From assembly GCF_000369405.1 (NCBI RefSeq), contig NZ_KB850000.1, positions 372,001-436,000 of the forward strand: DNA of 64,000 nucleotides, written 5' to 3'. Both the position numbers and the translations under genes were made by a program. The DNA comes from Acinetobacter sp. ANC 3929 (GTDB lineage: Bacteria > Pseudomonadota > Gammaproteobacteria > Pseudomonadales > Moraxellaceae). How positions within the stretch are numbered: position 1 is the first letter of the stretch; the number at the start of each line of letters is the position of its first letter. This document shows, one piece after another, positions 1-10,284 of this stretch. The notes beneath the pieces are model-generated. The model did no database searches and was not told where the DNA came from. It saw only the letters and a list, made by a program, of their open reading frames with translations.

Positions 1-1139
1 TGCTGTATATATGGATGCCCGAAACCAATGGAACATGGTATTGGTCGGCAGGGGAAAATTGGTTGCAGGCAGATAGTCTTGAACAGTTGATTCAAGATTT
101 GCACGAGCATCATGGAAAAGAGGCTGTGGTTTATTTCCCAAGCCGAAATGCACAATTATTACAACAAACAATGACCAAAGCGCATTACAAGCAATTGGGA
201 CAGGAGGGTGTTAAGTACCTCTTGGAAGAGTTTGTCACCTTGCCGATTGATCATATGAAGGTTGTACATCATTTCCAAAATGATCAACTCAATATTTTGG
301 GTGTTGCGCAATCGACGATCGAAACATGGCAGCATGCCTTGAGTTTGTTACCCATCCAGATTGTGGCATTTTTACCAGACTTCTTGATCTTACCTGAACC
401 AGAACCGAATCAAGTGGTGTTGCTCAACCTGTATGATCATCTATTGGTGAGAGAAAATACATGGATAGGTAATTCTGTTGATGATTTAGGATTGTTTTTG
501 GAGTTTCAGGCTGCAGCAACACCGTATAAATTTGCCAACCTGAATGCCAGTCAATTGGATAGCCTTGCAACTGCATCGAGTAAAGATGAGCGGATTGAAT
601 TCAGTTATCAATTTGAACAATTAGTAAGACCGAAACAGCATCCATTTAATGTTCTGCCGAAATCAAAAAATGCAGAAATAAAATGGTCTGGCTATTGGAA
701 GGCTGCAGCTGCCGTACTATTGGCGGTGATCATAGTGCAATTGGGTTATGACGCGTTACGTTGGTCAAAACTTAAAAGCGTTGCTGATCAAACGGCAAGT
801 CAGGCGATTGAGCAATATAAGTATTGGTTTGGTGAAAATAGTCGTGTCACCGAACAAAATATTAAAAGTCAGTTTGAAAGTCAGTTGCGTATGAGTCAAC
901 TTGGGGATACGCAAGCACTCTCGCTGTTAAGCCGTGTTGGACCAATTTTGATGCAAAAACAGATTGTTGCACAGCAAGTCAGTTATGATGCCTCTGTATT
1001 GGCGATGTCGCTTAAAGCAAAATCTGCGGATGATTTACAAGGATTAACTCAACAATTAAACCAACAAGGTTTTCAAGCTGAATTAGGCAATGTTCAGGCA
1101 GATACTGTTGGCGCTATTGGGGTGGTAAAAGTAAAATAA
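1..1139 (+). CDS. gspL: Type II secretion system protein GspL (5' end cut by the window edge)
   Basis: Inner-membrane platform component of the type II secretion system, linking the cytoplasmic ATPase GspE to GspM and the pseudopilus. The visible protein has a long actin-like cytoplasmic region, one hydrophobic segment around residues 230-250 (AAAAVLLAVIIVQLGYDAL) and a periplasmic ferredoxin-like C-terminus, the GspL layout. An ATG lies at 15, but the frame is open to the edge and reads LYIW before it, with ?TG just outside, so the real start is probably one base upstream of the window. The stop overlaps the gspM start (TAATG), indicating translational coupling. Confidence 0.9.
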   Translation, partial: LYIWMPETNGTWYWSAGENWLQADSLEQLIQDLHEHHGKEAVVYFPSRNAQLLQQTMTKAHYKQLGQEGVKYLLEEFVTLPIDHMKVVHHFQNDQLNILGVAQSTIETWQHALSLLPIQIVAFLPDFLILPEPEPNQVVLLNLYDHLLVRENTWIGNSVDDLGLFLEFQAAATPYKFANLNASQLDSLATASSKDERIEFSYQFEQLVRPKQHPFNVLPKSKNAEIKWSGYWKAAAAVLLAVIIVQLGYDALRWSKLKSVADQTASQAIEQYKYWFGENSRVTEQNIKSQFESQLRMSQLGDTQALSLLSRVGPILMQKQIVAQQVSYDASVLAMSLKAKSADDLQGLTQQLNQQGFQAELGNVQADTVGAIGVVKVK

Positions 1140-1618
1140 TGAAAGCATTCACAAGATTACAAAATAGCTTTGATCAGAAAATTGAAGCGTTAAATGAATA
1201 TCTACAAGGCTTATCTGTGCGTGAACGGGTGATGGTTATTTTTACCACCATTTTTGTCATTGTAACGGTGATTGGTTTTGCGTTGTGGAAAATGCATGCA
1301 TTGGCAGACCAGCAACAAAAACGGTTAAATGAATTAAAAGACTTAACCGTGTGGATGCAGAGTAATGCAGCCACGATGAAGCCTGCAAATGATGTGGGAT
1401 TGACCGCAGCAGATAAAATACAGCGAACGGCCCAACAACAAGGTTTGGCAGTTTCTTCACAACAAAATGGTGAGCAGATTCAGCTTGTCGCAGAACATCA
1501 GAATTATGCTGTGTTAGCTAACTTTTTGATGCAATTGTCTCAAATGGGGATCAGTATCCAGAAAATGGATATGGTCTCTAACAATAATCAGATTAAATTA
1601 ACTGCAACAGTACAGTAA
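1139..1618 (+). CDS. gspM: Type II secretion system protein GspM
   Basis: Small bitopic inner-membrane protein that partners GspL in the type II secretion platform. It has a short cytoplasmic N-terminus, one transmembrane helix at about residues 30-50 (VMVIFTTIFVIVTVIGFALW) and a periplasmic ferredoxin-like domain; 159 residues is normal for GspM. Its ATG shares one base with the gspL stop. Function is assigned from topology plus position after gspL. No further secretion gene follows; pyrD begins about 90 bases later. Confidence 0.88.
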   Translation: MKAFTRLQNSFDQKIEALNEYLQGLSVRERVMVIFTTIFVIVTVIGFALWKMHALADQQQKRLNELKDLTVWMQSNAATMKPANDVGLTAADKIQRTAQQQGLAVSSQQNGEQIQLVAEHQNYAVLANFLMQLSQMGISIQKMDMVSNNNQIKLTATVQ

Positions 1619-1706
1619 GCCATTAAAAACCCAATGTCAGGCATGGTGTTTTGATACGCCTATGCCTATAATATGCCTACTTGAAAATCAGTAGACTGTG
1701 ATTGGT

Positions 1707-2714
1707 ATGTTATATTCATTGGCTCGCCCTTTGTTGTTTACTTTAGCGCCAGAGCGTGCACATGAACTGACACTCTCTATGCTAGATAAGGCCCATAAAC
1801 TCGGCTTTATGCATCAGAAAGTTGCTGCAAAACCTGTGAGCTGTATGGGAATTGAATTCCCAAATCCTGTCGGTCTTGCTGCTGGCTTGGATAAAAATGG
1901 CGCACATATTGATGCACTAGCAGCATTAGGTTTTGGTTTTATCGAGATTGGAACCATTACACCGCGTCCACAAGCGGGCAACCCTCAACCACGTTTATTC
2001 CGTATTCCTCAAGCAAAAGCGATTATTAACCGTATGGGGTTTAATAATGATGGCGTGGATAAGCTGATTGAAAATGTAAAAGCTGCAAAGTTTAAGGGTG
2101 TTTTGGGAATCAATATCGGCAAAAATGCGGATACGCCTGTTGAAGATGCAGTTTCAGATTATCTCATTTGTCTAGAAAAAGTTTATAATTACGCGTCTTA
2201 TATTACTGTTAATATTTCATCACCAAATACCAAAAACTTACGTAGTTTACAAAGTGGCGATGCACTGACCGAGTTGCTACAAACTTTAAAAGAGCGTCAA
2301 CTCGAACTGGCAAATCAATATAATCATTATGTTCCACTGGTTCTTAAAGTCGCACCTGATTTAACAGCAGAAGATATTCAATTCATTGCCGCACAGTTAT
2401 TGCAATTCAAGATTGATGGCCTGATCGTGACCAATACGACATTGGGGCGTGATGGGGTTGAAAACCTGCCAAATGGAAATGAGGCTGGTGGGTTGTCTGG
2501 TGCGCCAGTGTTTGAAAAAAGTACCGAATGTTTAGGTCAGTTTGCTAAAGTACTGGCGGGTCAAATTCCATTGATTGGCGTGGGCGGCATTTTAGCGGGT
2601 GAACAGGCGATTGCAAAACAACAAGCAGGTGCGAGCTTGGTACAAGTTTATAGTGGTCTGATTTATACGGGTCCAACACTGGTCAAAGACTGTGTTGATG
2701 CGATGACTGTGTGA
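1707..2714 (+). CDS. pyrD: Dihydroorotate dehydrogenase (quinone), class 2
   Basis: Membrane-associated FMN enzyme oxidising dihydroorotate to orotate with ubiquinone, step four of pyrimidine synthesis. Visible class-2 hallmarks are the amphipathic N-terminus ([20 protein letters not shown]), the FMN-binding [14 protein letters not shown] segment, the active-site NISSPNT motif, and the C-terminal GVGGI phosphate-binding loop. I prefer ATG 1707 (335 aa, matching the family length and N-terminus) over the GTG at 1698. It runs into cvpA with one base between, so the two are probably co-transcribed. Confidence 0.96.
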   Translation: MLYSLARPLLFTLAPERAHELTLSMLDKAHKLGFMHQKVAAKPVSCMGIEFPNPVGLAAGLDKNGAHIDALAALGFGFIEIGTITPRPQAGNPQPRLFRIPQAKAIINRMGFNNDGVDKLIENVKAAKFKGVLGINIGKNADTPVEDAVSDYLICLEKVYNYASYITVNISSPNTKNLRSLQSGDALTELLQTLKERQLELANQYNHYVPLVLKVAPDLTAEDIQFIAAQLLQFKIDGLIVTNTTLGRDGVENLPNGNEAGGLSGAPVFEKSTECLGQFAKVLAGQIPLIGVGGILAGEQAIAKQQAGASLVQVYSGLIYTGPTLVKDCVDAMTV

Positions 2715-2715
2715 A

Positions 2716-3309
2716 ATGAACACGCTTGATATCATCATTCTGGTCATCTTGCTCATTGGAGGGCTGAACGGTTTGCGTCAAGGATTTATCAAAGCCTTTG
2801 CGAACTTGATCGGATGGATATTCGCATTGATCGTTGGGGCAAAATACGCTGTGATGTTGGCACCTGCGATGAGCAGTCTAAGCCAAGACCCCGTTGTGCA
2901 AAAAATTGCAGCATTTGCCTTTATTGTATTGATCATCGTAGTGTGTACATGGATTGTGTCTGCATTACTCAATGGGCTCTTGAAAAGTCTGAAATTGGGC
3001 CCATTAAATCGTTTAGCAGGTGGTGCATTTGGTTCTCTGAAGGGGCTGCTGATTGTGCTGGTCGCAATGCAGGGTTTAGGGCCTTGGGTTGAGAGTTCAC
3101 CGCACTGGAAACAGTCTAAATTTGTACAAATTCTATTACCTTATGCACCTTTGGCAACTGAATTGTCCAAAGATGCAGCAAATCAAGCTTTAAATCAAAT
3201 GACATCAGAAGGTGCGTTGTTACATCGCCCTTCGACCGAAATGGACCAATCAGAACGTGCTTCAGTTGATGAGCGTTCTGATCATTCGACGAAAAATCCT
3301 TTTTATTAA
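2716..3309 (+). CDS. cvpA: CvpA family inner-membrane protein
   Basis: Integral membrane protein of the CvpA (colicin V production) family. Four hydrophobic segments lie in the first ~125 residues, with the family signatures NTLDIIIL at the N-terminus and GLRQGFIKAF in the first loop; a polar C-terminal tail rich in Ser, Asp and Glu follows. The gene starts one base after the pyrD stop and lies 24 bases before purF; the cvpA-purF pairing is widespread in proteobacteria. The molecular role is not settled; envelope homeostasis and purine-linked roles have been proposed for homologues. Confidence 0.88.
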   Translation: MNTLDIIILVILLIGGLNGLRQGFIKAFANLIGWIFALIVGAKYAVMLAPAMSSLSQDPVVQKIAAFAFIVLIIVVCTWIVSALLNGLLKSLKLGPLNRLAGGAFGSLKGLLIVLVAMQGLGPWVESSPHWKQSKFVQILLPYAPLATELSKDAANQALNQMTSEGALLHRPSTEMDQSERASVDERSDHSTKNPFY

Positions 3310-3333
3310 TCGCTAGCTTGTCGCGAGGTTGCT

Positions 3334-4872
3334 ATGTGTGGAGTTGTTGGGATAGCCGGTAAATCACCAGTGAACCAAATGTTATTTGATGCCTTAACGA
3401 TGCTGCAACATCGAGGACAAGATGCTGCAGGGATCGTAACCTGCCATCAAGGGCGTTTATTCCTCCGCAAAGATAACGGTATGGTACGTGATGTATTCCA
3501 TACGCGTCATATGCGTGCATTGCTTGGTAACTATGGGATCGGACATGTTCGTTACCCAACTGCTGGTTCATCAAGCAGTGCTGAAGCGCAACCATTTTAT
3601 GTGAACTCACCCTATGGCATTACCCTTGCTCATAATGGTAACTTGACCAACGCTGCCGAAATTCATGATGACCTGTTCAAAACAGATTTACGTCATATGA
3701 ATACCGATTCAGATTCTGAAGTTTTACTCAATGTTTTTGCACATGAGTTACAGAAGATCAGAACTTTAAACCCAAGCCCAGATGATATTTTCCACACCGT
3801 ATCTCGCGTACATGAGCGTTGTAAAGGGGCTTATGGTGTTGTAGCGATGATTACAGGTCATGGCTTAGTCGGTTTTCGTGATCCAAACGGGATTCGTCCT
3901 TTGGTTTATGGTTCTCGTGAAACTGAACAGGGTATTGAATACATTATCGCATCTGAATCTGTTGCGATTACAGCGCTTGGTTTTAAAGTTGAACGTGATA
4001 TCGCACCAGGCGAAGCGATTTTTATCGATTCAGAAGGGCAGTTGTTTACCAAACAATGCGCTGCGAATCCTGAATATCGTCCATGTATTTTTGAATATGT
4101 GTATTTTGCTCGTCCAGATGCCATTATTGATGGGATTTCAGTATATAAAGCCCGTTTAAAAATGGGTGAAAAACTGGCGTATAAAATCTTGAAAGAATGG
4201 GGTGAGCAGCATGATATTGATGTTGTAATTCCAATTCCAGATACCAGTCGTACCTCTGCATTAGAGTTGGCAAATATTTTAGGTGTGAAGTTCCGTGAAG
4301 GTTTTATGAAAAACCGTTACATCGGACGTACCTTCATTATGCCAGGTCAGCAGCAACGTAAAAAATCAGTTCGTCAAAAATTGAACCCTGTAGAACTTGA
4401 GTTTAAAGACAAGAATGTTCTATTGGTCGATGACTCAATTGTTCGTGGTACCACATGTAATGAAATTATCCAGATGGCACGTGATTCAGGTGCGAAGAAA
4501 GTATTCTTTGCTTCAGCCGCGCCAATGGTGAAATATCCAAATGTGTATGGTATTGATATGCCTGCGAAAGCTGAGTTGATTGCGTCAGGTCGTACAGTCG
4601 AAGAAATCCGTGAAAATATTGGTGCAGACCGTTTGGTTTTCCAAGACCTGGAAGATTTGAAAAATGCGGTTCGTACCAGCAAAGTGCCAGATTTAACTGA
4701 GTTTGATTGTTCTGTGTTTGATGGTGTCTATGTCGCTGGCGGTATTGATAAGGCATATCTTGACGCACTTGAGCAAAAACGAAGTGACGCTGCAAAAAGT
4801 AAAGCTGATGGCTATATCGATGTCAATATTGATGCAGCATCAGTTGATTTAACGGGGATTAAAGAAGAGTAA
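3334..4872 (+). CDS. purF: Amidophosphoribosyltransferase
   Basis: First committed enzyme of purine synthesis: PRPP plus glutamine gives 5-phosphoribosylamine. The N-terminal nucleophile glutaminase starts MCGVVGIAG, with Cys exposed after Met removal, and contains [11 protein letters not shown]. The C-terminal phosphoribosyltransferase domain has the PRPP loop [13 protein letters not shown] and a PDTSRTSA segment. 512 aa is the usual length. The nearby GCGAGG sequence upstream is a plausible ribosome site. A strong terminator follows at 4891-4913. Confidence 0.97.
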   Translation: MCGVVGIAGKSPVNQMLFDALTMLQHRGQDAAGIVTCHQGRLFLRKDNGMVRDVFHTRHMRALLGNYGIGHVRYPTAGSSSSAEAQPFYVNSPYGITLAHNGNLTNAAEIHDDLFKTDLRHMNTDSDSEVLLNVFAHELQKIRTLNPSPDDIFHTVSRVHERCKGAYGVVAMITGHGLVGFRDPNGIRPLVYGSRETEQGIEYIIASESVAITALGFKVERDIAPGEAIFIDSEGQLFTKQCAANPEYRPCIFEYVYFARPDAIIDGISVYKARLKMGEKLAYKILKEWGEQHDIDVVIPIPDTSRTSALELANILGVKFREGFMKNRYIGRTFIMPGQQQRKKSVRQKLNPVELEFKDKNVLLVDDSIVRGTTCNEIIQMARDSGAKKVFFASAAPMVKYPNVYGIDMPAKAELIASGRTVEEIRENIGADRLVFQDLEDLKNAVRTSKVPDLTEFDCSVFDGVYVAGGIDKAYLDALEQKRSDAAKSKADGYIDVNIDAASVDLTGIKEE

Positions 4873-4890
4873 TCATCTTAATCTATAGAA

Positions 4891-4913
4891 AAGCGGGAAT
4901 TTCCCGCTTTTTT
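4891..4913 (+). terminator. Intrinsic terminator of pyrD-cvpA-purF
   Basis: AAGCGGG and CCCGCTT pair across a five-base AATTT loop, followed by a run of Ts, 19 bases after the purF stop. Confidence 0.9.
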
Positions 4914-4981
4914 ATTTTATGATAGTCGGTAAGATAAACTTAACTGAAACAATGTAATCGGGAAAACTTACATTGAGAGAA

Positions 4982-6862
4982 ATGAGCCATTATTTAATTG
5001 AAAATAAGAATATTGCATGGTCGGTCAGTTTCTGTCTTATCGCAATGTTATTAACCGTCTTTATTCTCAATTTAATTTTGGGTTTAGTCGTTCATTTCTT
5101 TGATTATACACAACCAATTTGGTGGCATGTTCTTAGTCCTTACTTCATTTTGGTCCTTATTTTAGTCTTGTTTTGGTCCGTAGGCGCGGAGCTATATGTG
5201 TTACGTGAGGGGGGACACTCACTTGCAAAACAGTTGAAAGCAAGACGTTTGGTTTTTGATGAAAGTACACCTGAAGAAAGCACCGCATTAAAAGTTGTAG
5301 ATCAGGTTGCTAAAAGTTTTAATATCGATACTCCCGTAGTTTATGTCTTACCTGATGAGGTTGGGGTAAATGCGTTAACAGCTGGTTTTAGATCACAAGA
5401 TATTGCGATTATTCTGACTTGGGGTGCATTACAAAATCTGGATGAACTTGAGCTTTATGGCTTACTCAGCTATGAGTTTAATCAAATTTTATCTGGCGAA
5501 GCGGTTGAAAATACCAAGCTTAAAATTTTATACAGTGGCTTGACCACCTTTAGTCAGTGGGGCAGCAAACTTGCTCAAGCAGGTTATAATCCTTATGCAA
5601 CTTCTTACCGAAATAAGTTTGAGACCATCTTTGTTGCAATTGGTGGGGTGATTTGGCTGATTGGTAGTTTGGGAATTTTAATTACACGTTGTATTAAATA
5701 CCTAACCTTGAGTGGTCGAACTTTCCGTAATGACCTCAAGACTATGCGTTTGATGAACAACAATGCAAATGTCCAAACCTTATTACGGATTTATGTACAC
5801 CATTCGGGTTCCCAAATTCACAGTGCTTATTCTGAATCGATTTCGCATATGTGTTTTGCCAACTCGCTGAGTCCACAGAGCTGGATGAATATTCATCCGA
5901 GTATCAAAGAACGAATTTACGAATTAAACCCAACCTTGTTGCAAGATCTACAATTAGAAAATCTACGTAAGTTGCGCAATCGACCATTGTTCAGTTTATT
6001 CCGCTCTTTGGAAGAAGAAAGTGCGGATATCACCATGCCGTGGAGTTCACCTCAGCCATTACCCTTATTAAGGTTATCGCCAATCAGTTTTGCTTTGAAT
6101 GATGCAATCAAACCGCTTAATCCTGAAATCCGTAAGAATAAAAAGCGGCCTGAATTGATTCAGAGGGCAATGCAGACCGCAACGGGTTCACGTGAGGTGA
6201 TGGTTGCGATTTTAATGATTCGTCAATATCGTGAATTTATTCCACAAGAAGCACCTGTAAGCCATGCGATTGTCGATGCATTATTAAATCTGGATGGTCG
6301 TATTCATGTGCAGATTTTCCATGACGCTTGTAAAAATATTGGGCATATGCCAACCAGTATTGCACGTCAGTTCCTAACCAAGCTAGCTTGTATTATTCAA
6401 GAAGACGGGGAAGTTGGTTTACTCGATGCATTATTACTAGAACGTGTGAAGCAGGAACTAAATTTAATGCCTGCACATTTGCCCGCAGCATTTGAAGATG
6501 TCAAATCTCAGATCGTACATTTGATAGATGCACTACTGCATGTACAGCAAATTAATAGTCCGAACCAATTAGAAGTTCGTGAACGTATCTTGCAGATGCT
6601 TTTAACTGAAGATGAAATGCAAACTTATGCAGATATATCGGATGAGCCATTGGATTTGGCAGAAATCTTAAATGATGTCTCGGGTTTGTTGTTACGCGAC
6701 CGCCTTAATATCTTATCGATTGCAGAAAGATGTCTCTGGAATGATCGAATTATTACCCAAGATGAATTAGATGTTTTGGAGCTTTTATATTGGCGTTTAG
6801 GTTTTGATACCCATGAAGTGGTCGAACAAATGCAAAAGAAAAACAGTCTGATGATTATTTAA
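4982..6862 (+). CDS. Catalytically degenerate M48-type membrane protein
   Basis: Two N-terminal transmembrane helices (about residues 12-40 and 50-70) precede a region with the layout of bacterial M48 peptidases of the HtpX/YggG kind: the VYVLPDEVGVNALTAGF strand, ELYGLLSYEFNQIL where active members have GVIAHEFSHIL, two further hydrophobic stretches, and ESISHMCFAN...HPSIKERIYELNP, matching the family's substrate-side motif. The HExxH zinc motif reads YEFNQ (5471-5485), so both zinc histidines are gone. The C-terminal ~280 residues are helical with no domain I can name. ATG 4982, preceded by GAGAGA, is preferred to the TTG at 4973. Likely a pseudoprotease with a scaffold or chaperone role (inference). 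Confidence 0.75.
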   Translation: MSHYLIENKNIAWSVSFCLIAMLLTVFILNLILGLVVHFFDYTQPIWWHVLSPYFILVLILVLFWSVGAELYVLREGGHSLAKQLKARRLVFDESTPEESTALKVVDQVAKSFNIDTPVVYVLPDEVGVNALTAGFRSQDIAIILTWGALQNLDELELYGLLSYEFNQILSGEAVENTKLKILYSGLTTFSQWGSKLAQAGYNPYATSYRNKFETIFVAIGGVIWLIGSLGILITRCIKYLTLSGRTFRNDLKTMRLMNNNANVQTLLRIYVHHSGSQIHSAYSESISHMCFANSLSPQSWMNIHPSIKERIYELNPTLLQDLQLENLRKLRNRPLFSLFRSLEEESADITMPWSSPQPLPLLRLSPISFALNDAIKPLNPEIRKNKKRPELIQRAMQTATGSREVMVAILMIRQYREFIPQEAPVSHAIVDALLNLDGRIHVQIFHDACKNIGHMPTSIARQFLTKLACIIQEDGEVGLLDALLLERVKQELNLMPAHLPAAFEDVKSQIVHLIDALLHVQQINSPNQLEVRERILQMLLTEDEMQTYADISDEPLDLAEILNDVSGLLLRDRLNILSIAERCLWNDRIITQDELDVLELLYWRLGFDTHEVVEQMQKKNSLMII

Positions 6863-6989
6863 GAATAGTTGCTGTATTGCTCTGAATCTTTTTGTGAAAA
6901 CGTTACCTGACAATCACATAAAATGCTTAGATTTCAGGGTAAGCTTGCCATTTATTTTTATTCTTGTATTTCGTACTTTTGAGTAATTT

Positions 6990-7790
6990 ATGGAACATAT
7001 TGAAATTTTAAAAGCCTTATTTTTAGGTTTTATTGAGGGTCTTACCGAATTCTTACCCATTTCAAGCACGGGTCATTTGATTTTATTTGGTCATATGATC
7101 GACTTTCATTCAGATGATGGTCGTGTTTTTGAAGTTGTTATTCAGCTTGGTGCAATTTTGGCTGTGTGCTGGTTGTACCGTCAAAAGATTTTTGACTTGG
7201 TCAAAGGTTTCTTTAGTGGGGATGCAGAAGCTCGACATTTTGCTTTTAGTGTCTTACTCGCTTTTATTCCAGCAGTCGTGATTGGTATTTTTGCGGTTGA
7301 TTTTATCAAGAGTGTTTTATTCAGCCCGCTTGTAGTTTCCGTTGCTTTAATTGTGGGTGGTTTGATTATCTTCTGGGTCGAGTCGAAGAATTTTGACCAT
7401 AAAACCACAGATGCGACCAAGATCACTTATAAACAAGCATTCTTGGTCGGTTGTGCACAATGTGTCGCGATGATTCCAGGTACTTCACGTTCAGGCGCAA
7501 CCATTGTGGGGGGGATGTTCTCTGGTTTGTCTCGTAAAGCCGCAACGGAGTTTTCATTTTTCTTGGCAATGCCAACAATGTTGGGTGCGGCAGTGTTTGA
7601 TTTGGCACGTAATGCGGATGTATTGACGCAAGACAATATGCTGAATATTGCTGTTGGCTTTGTGGCAGCATTCATTTCTGCATTATTGGTGGTCAGTGCC
7701 TTAGTCAAGTTTGTGGAACGTCATACCTTACGAGTATTTGCTTGGTACCGCATCGTACTTGGTATCATTTTATTATTCGTCTTTTTATAA
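6990..7790 (+). CDS. uppP: Undecaprenyl-diphosphatase UppP (BacA)
   Basis: Polytopic inner-membrane phosphatase converting undecaprenyl diphosphate to the monophosphate, recycling the lipid carrier for peptidoglycan and other envelope polymers; overproduction of homologues gives bacitracin resistance. Both family motifs are present: [13 protein letters not shown] near residue 17, and [10 protein letters not shown] in the second half. 266 aa with about eight hydrophobic segments is standard. Monocistronic by context, with a hairpin immediately downstream. Confidence 0.95.
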   Translation: MEHIEILKALFLGFIEGLTEFLPISSTGHLILFGHMIDFHSDDGRVFEVVIQLGAILAVCWLYRQKIFDLVKGFFSGDAEARHFAFSVLLAFIPAVVIGIFAVDFIKSVLFSPLVVSVALIVGGLIIFWVESKNFDHKTTDATKITYKQAFLVGCAQCVAMIPGTSRSGATIVGGMFSGLSRKAATEFSFFLAMPTMLGAAVFDLARNADVLTQDNMLNIAVGFVAAFISALLVVSALVKFVERHTLRVFAWYRIVLGIILLFVFL

Positions 7791-7800
7791 GAATAAAAAC

Positions 7801-7832
7801 ATCTCCCTTTTGGCAAATGCGAAAAGGGAGAT
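7801..7832. terminator. Hairpin after uppP
   Basis: Perfect 11-base stem ATCTCCCTTTT / AAAAGGGAGAT with a ten-base loop, 10 bases after the uppP stop. No strong T-run on the plus strand, so termination may be weak or it may stabilise the mRNA 3' end. Confidence 0.6.
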
Positions 7833-7890
7833 TCTCAGTTAAAATTCCTGTTCTTTATTTCACTCTTTTCAAATCTGGTTCGATAGCACA

Positions 7891-8688
7891 ATGACAATAG
7901 CGAAAATGAATGCTCGAGACTTAATTATTGATTTGCTGTTAGGGCTTCAAGGTCGAGCGATTTCAATTAAACAAATTATTATTGCTGCACGGCTTTTTGA
8001 AATCAGTGAAAACAGTATCCGTGTTGCTGTAACACGATTATCCAGTGACGGCGTGATTGAAGCCATTGAACGTGGCGTCTATCAATTTACAGTTCAATCG
8101 CATGAATGGGCAAATGTCATGCTGAATCGTAAGCATGGTATTAAACAAACCAAAGTATGGAATCGGCAATATCTGGCAGTTTTTACGGGTCGGCTTGGGC
8201 GAGTTGATCGTACTGCATTGAATCGTCGTGAACGAGCACTCAAGCATTTTGGTTTTAAAGAATTAGAACAAGGAATTTATATTCGTCCTGATAATTTGGT
8301 CATTACATTTGATCAGCTTATTTCAGAGTTAAAAGCTTCGGGCTTGGAAAATAATGCCAAGATCTGTCAAATTAGTCATTTTGATGCAGATACTTTGGCG
8401 GCAATTCCATTACTTTGGTCTACGCAAACCCTTAACCAAAACTATGAAAAATATAGCCAAATGATTCAAAAATGGCTCTTGACTGCCGATCAGCTCAGTT
8501 TGGAAGATGCAGCGCGAGAATCTTTATTATTGGGACGACAAACCATTTCCTTACTCATGAATGATCCATTGTTGCCAGAGGGTTTTGTCGATGTGCAGCT
8601 TCGCGAACAGTTTGCGCAAAGTGTCCAACAGCTTGATCAAACCGGTTTGGACTCTTGGCAGAAGTTTTATGAAAGCAGTATCGAGTAA
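7891..8688 (+). CDS. PaaX-like transcriptional regulator
   Basis: The first ~80 residues form a winged helix-turn-helix as in PaaX_N (RDLIIDLLLGLQGRAISIKQII, then NSIRVAVTRLSSDGVIEAIERGVYQ). The middle and C-terminal parts follow the PaaX pattern, including VFTGRLGRVDRTALNRRERALKHFGF and LLGRQTISLLMNDPLLPEGF. PaaX represses phenylacetate catabolism in E. coli; no paa genes are here, so the target differs. It lies 110 bases upstream of a desaturase and a hot-dog thioesterase, suggesting control of fatty acid or acyl-CoA metabolism (inference). Confidence 0.78.
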   Translation: MTIAKMNARDLIIDLLLGLQGRAISIKQIIIAARLFEISENSIRVAVTRLSSDGVIEAIERGVYQFTVQSHEWANVMLNRKHGIKQTKVWNRQYLAVFTGRLGRVDRTALNRRERALKHFGFKELEQGIYIRPDNLVITFDQLISELKASGLENNAKICQISHFDADTLAAIPLLWSTQTLNQNYEKYSQMIQKWLLTADQLSLEDAARESLLLGRQTISLLMNDPLLPEGFVDVQLREQFAQSVQQLDQTGLDSWQKFYESSIE

Positions 8689-8720
8689 ATATTCATTACA
8701 ATAATTTAAATTTTAATTTA

Positions 8721-8748
8721 TTGACAGAAATATTACTTAATTTAAAAT
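8721..8748 (+). promoter_or_regulatory. Candidate sigma-70 promoter for the desaturase
   Basis: TTGACA (8721-8726, consensus -35), 16-base spacer, TAAAAT (8743-8748, five of six -10 matches), 51 bases before the desaturase ATG and outside the PaaX-like gene. Confidence 0.6.
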
Positions 8749-8798
8749 AAAAATATAAATTGTGTAGTTTTTAAATAAAACAAATATAGGATAGGGAT

Positions 8799-9782
8799 AT
8801 GAATACACGTGTAGCGATTAGTGATTTATTCTCACGAGAAGAAATTACCGAGTTAACTGCAAAATCTGATGCGCATGGTAGTTGGGCTGTATTTTCGACG
8901 TGGGCAGTCATTGGTGGAACTTTTGCAGCTGTGGCCAGTTCTTGGGAATATTTACCTGCTTGGGGTAAATTACTCATGTGTATTGCTGCCTTAGTTGTTT
9001 TAGCAGGTCGTCAGCTGGCACTCGCCATCATCATGCATGATGCTTCCCATCAAAGTTTATTTAAAACCAAATGGTTGAATGATACGTTGACGGATTGGTT
9101 GTGCGCGCGTCCGATTTGGAATGATTTACATAAATATCGTGCCCATCATATGCGTCATCATAGTAAAACCTCAACGGTGGATGATCCGGATTTATCATTA
9201 GTCGCAGGTTTTCCAACCACGAAAAAATCATTAATGCGTAAATTTATGCGAGATCTGTCAGGAGTGACGGGGTTTAAGTTTGCAGTCGGTCGAGTATTGA
9301 TGGATGTTGAAAAAATGGAGTGGACGCTATCAAATGACCGTCGCTGGATTTCTCAGGAAGGCAAACACTGGAGCGATTATCCTAAAGCATTCCTAAAAAA
9401 TAGTGGCGGTGCGATTGCAACCAATGCTGCTCTATTTTCAGCATTGTGGGCAGCGGGGCATCCTAAACTTTATGCATTATGGGTTGTGGCATATTTGACA
9501 CCATTTCCTTTATTCCTCAGAGTCCGTTCAATGGCAGAACATGCAGGAATGGAGACGAGTCATAGTGCTTTAACCAATACGCGTACGACTAAAGCAGGCT
9601 ATCTTGCGCGAGCTTTGGTTGCACCGATCAATGTCAACTATCATAAAGAGCATCATTTGATGGCAGCGGTCCCTTATTTTAAACTACCAATAATGCACCA
9701 GATGCTACGTGAGCGTGGTCATGTCTCCGCGCCACCGACGTATTGGCAAGTCTTAAATGAGTTATCAGATAAATCGGACTAA
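8799..9782 (+). CDS. Membrane fatty acid desaturase family protein
   Basis: Di-iron membrane desaturase or hydroxylase. The three histidine boxes are clear: HDASH at residues 80-84, the HKYRAHHMRHH cluster at 111-121, and HKEHH at 282-286. Hydrophobic segments lie at about 30-50, 55-75 and 205-235. 327 aa suits the acyl-lipid/acyl-CoA desaturase superfamily. Substrate and regiospecificity cannot be read. It has its own promoter and a GGATAG ribosome site, and is followed after 65 bases by a thioesterase, probably in the same transcript. Confidence 0.88.
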   Translation: MNTRVAISDLFSREEITELTAKSDAHGSWAVFSTWAVIGGTFAAVASSWEYLPAWGKLLMCIAALVVLAGRQLALAIIMHDASHQSLFKTKWLNDTLTDWLCARPIWNDLHKYRAHHMRHHSKTSTVDDPDLSLVAGFPTTKKSLMRKFMRDLSGVTGFKFAVGRVLMDVEKMEWTLSNDRRWISQEGKHWSDYPKAFLKNSGGAIATNAALFSALWAAGHPKLYALWVVAYLTPFPLFLRVRSMAEHAGMETSHSALTNTRTTKAGYLARALVAPINVNYHKEHHLMAAVPYFKLPIMHQMLRERGHVSAPPTYWQVLNELSDKSD

Positions 9783-9847
9783 GAAATGGAATTTGAGCTT
9801 CTGTTTTTAAAATCATAGGCACCACAAGATTAATAATTGGAGAGAGC

Positions 9848-10273
9848 ATGGCAGCAACGAAAGAGGAAATCATGGGATTCTTGGCGCAGGAATTTCCACA
9901 GGCACTCAAGAAGAGTGTGATTGAAGACATTACACCAAAAGGTGCTCAACTACTTTATCAAGTTGATGCTCGGGATTTACGTCCAGGACAAACTGTATCT
10001 GGTCCAACCTTGATGTTGATCGCTGATTATGTGCTTTACATCGCCATTATGGGACATTTGGGTTTGGTCGCAATGGCGGTTACCACAAATATGACCATCA
10101 ATTTTTTTCGCAAACCCAATGGAAATCGCGATATCCGAGCAGTGTGTAAATTAATCAAAGTCGGTAAAACATTGGTTACAGGAGAAGTATGGTTATATTC
10201 GCTTGATGATGAAGAACCTGTTGCGCATGTAATCGGAACCTATGCGCTCCCACCACAACAAAAAGTTGACTAG
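9848..10273 (+). CDS. PaaI-family hot-dog thioesterase
   Basis: Short hot-dog protein (141 aa) of the PaaI/YbgC-like acyl-CoA thioesterase group. The central helix and strand appear as SGPTLMLIADYVLYIAIMGHLG, where Asp (LIADYVLY) sits at the usual catalytic position, followed by AVTTNMTINFFRKP and the C-terminal strand EPVAHVIGTYALP. Substrate unknown. It follows the desaturase with GGAGAG before its ATG; an acyl-CoA modification pair is a reasonable inference. Confidence 0.82.
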   Translation: MAATKEEIMGFLAQEFPQALKKSVIEDITPKGAQLLYQVDARDLRPGQTVSGPTLMLIADYVLYIAIMGHLGLVAMAVTTNMTINFFRKPNGNRDIRAVCKLIKVGKTLVTGEVWLYSLDDEEPVAHVIGTYALPPQQKVD

Positions 10274-10284
10274 AACGACTTGTG

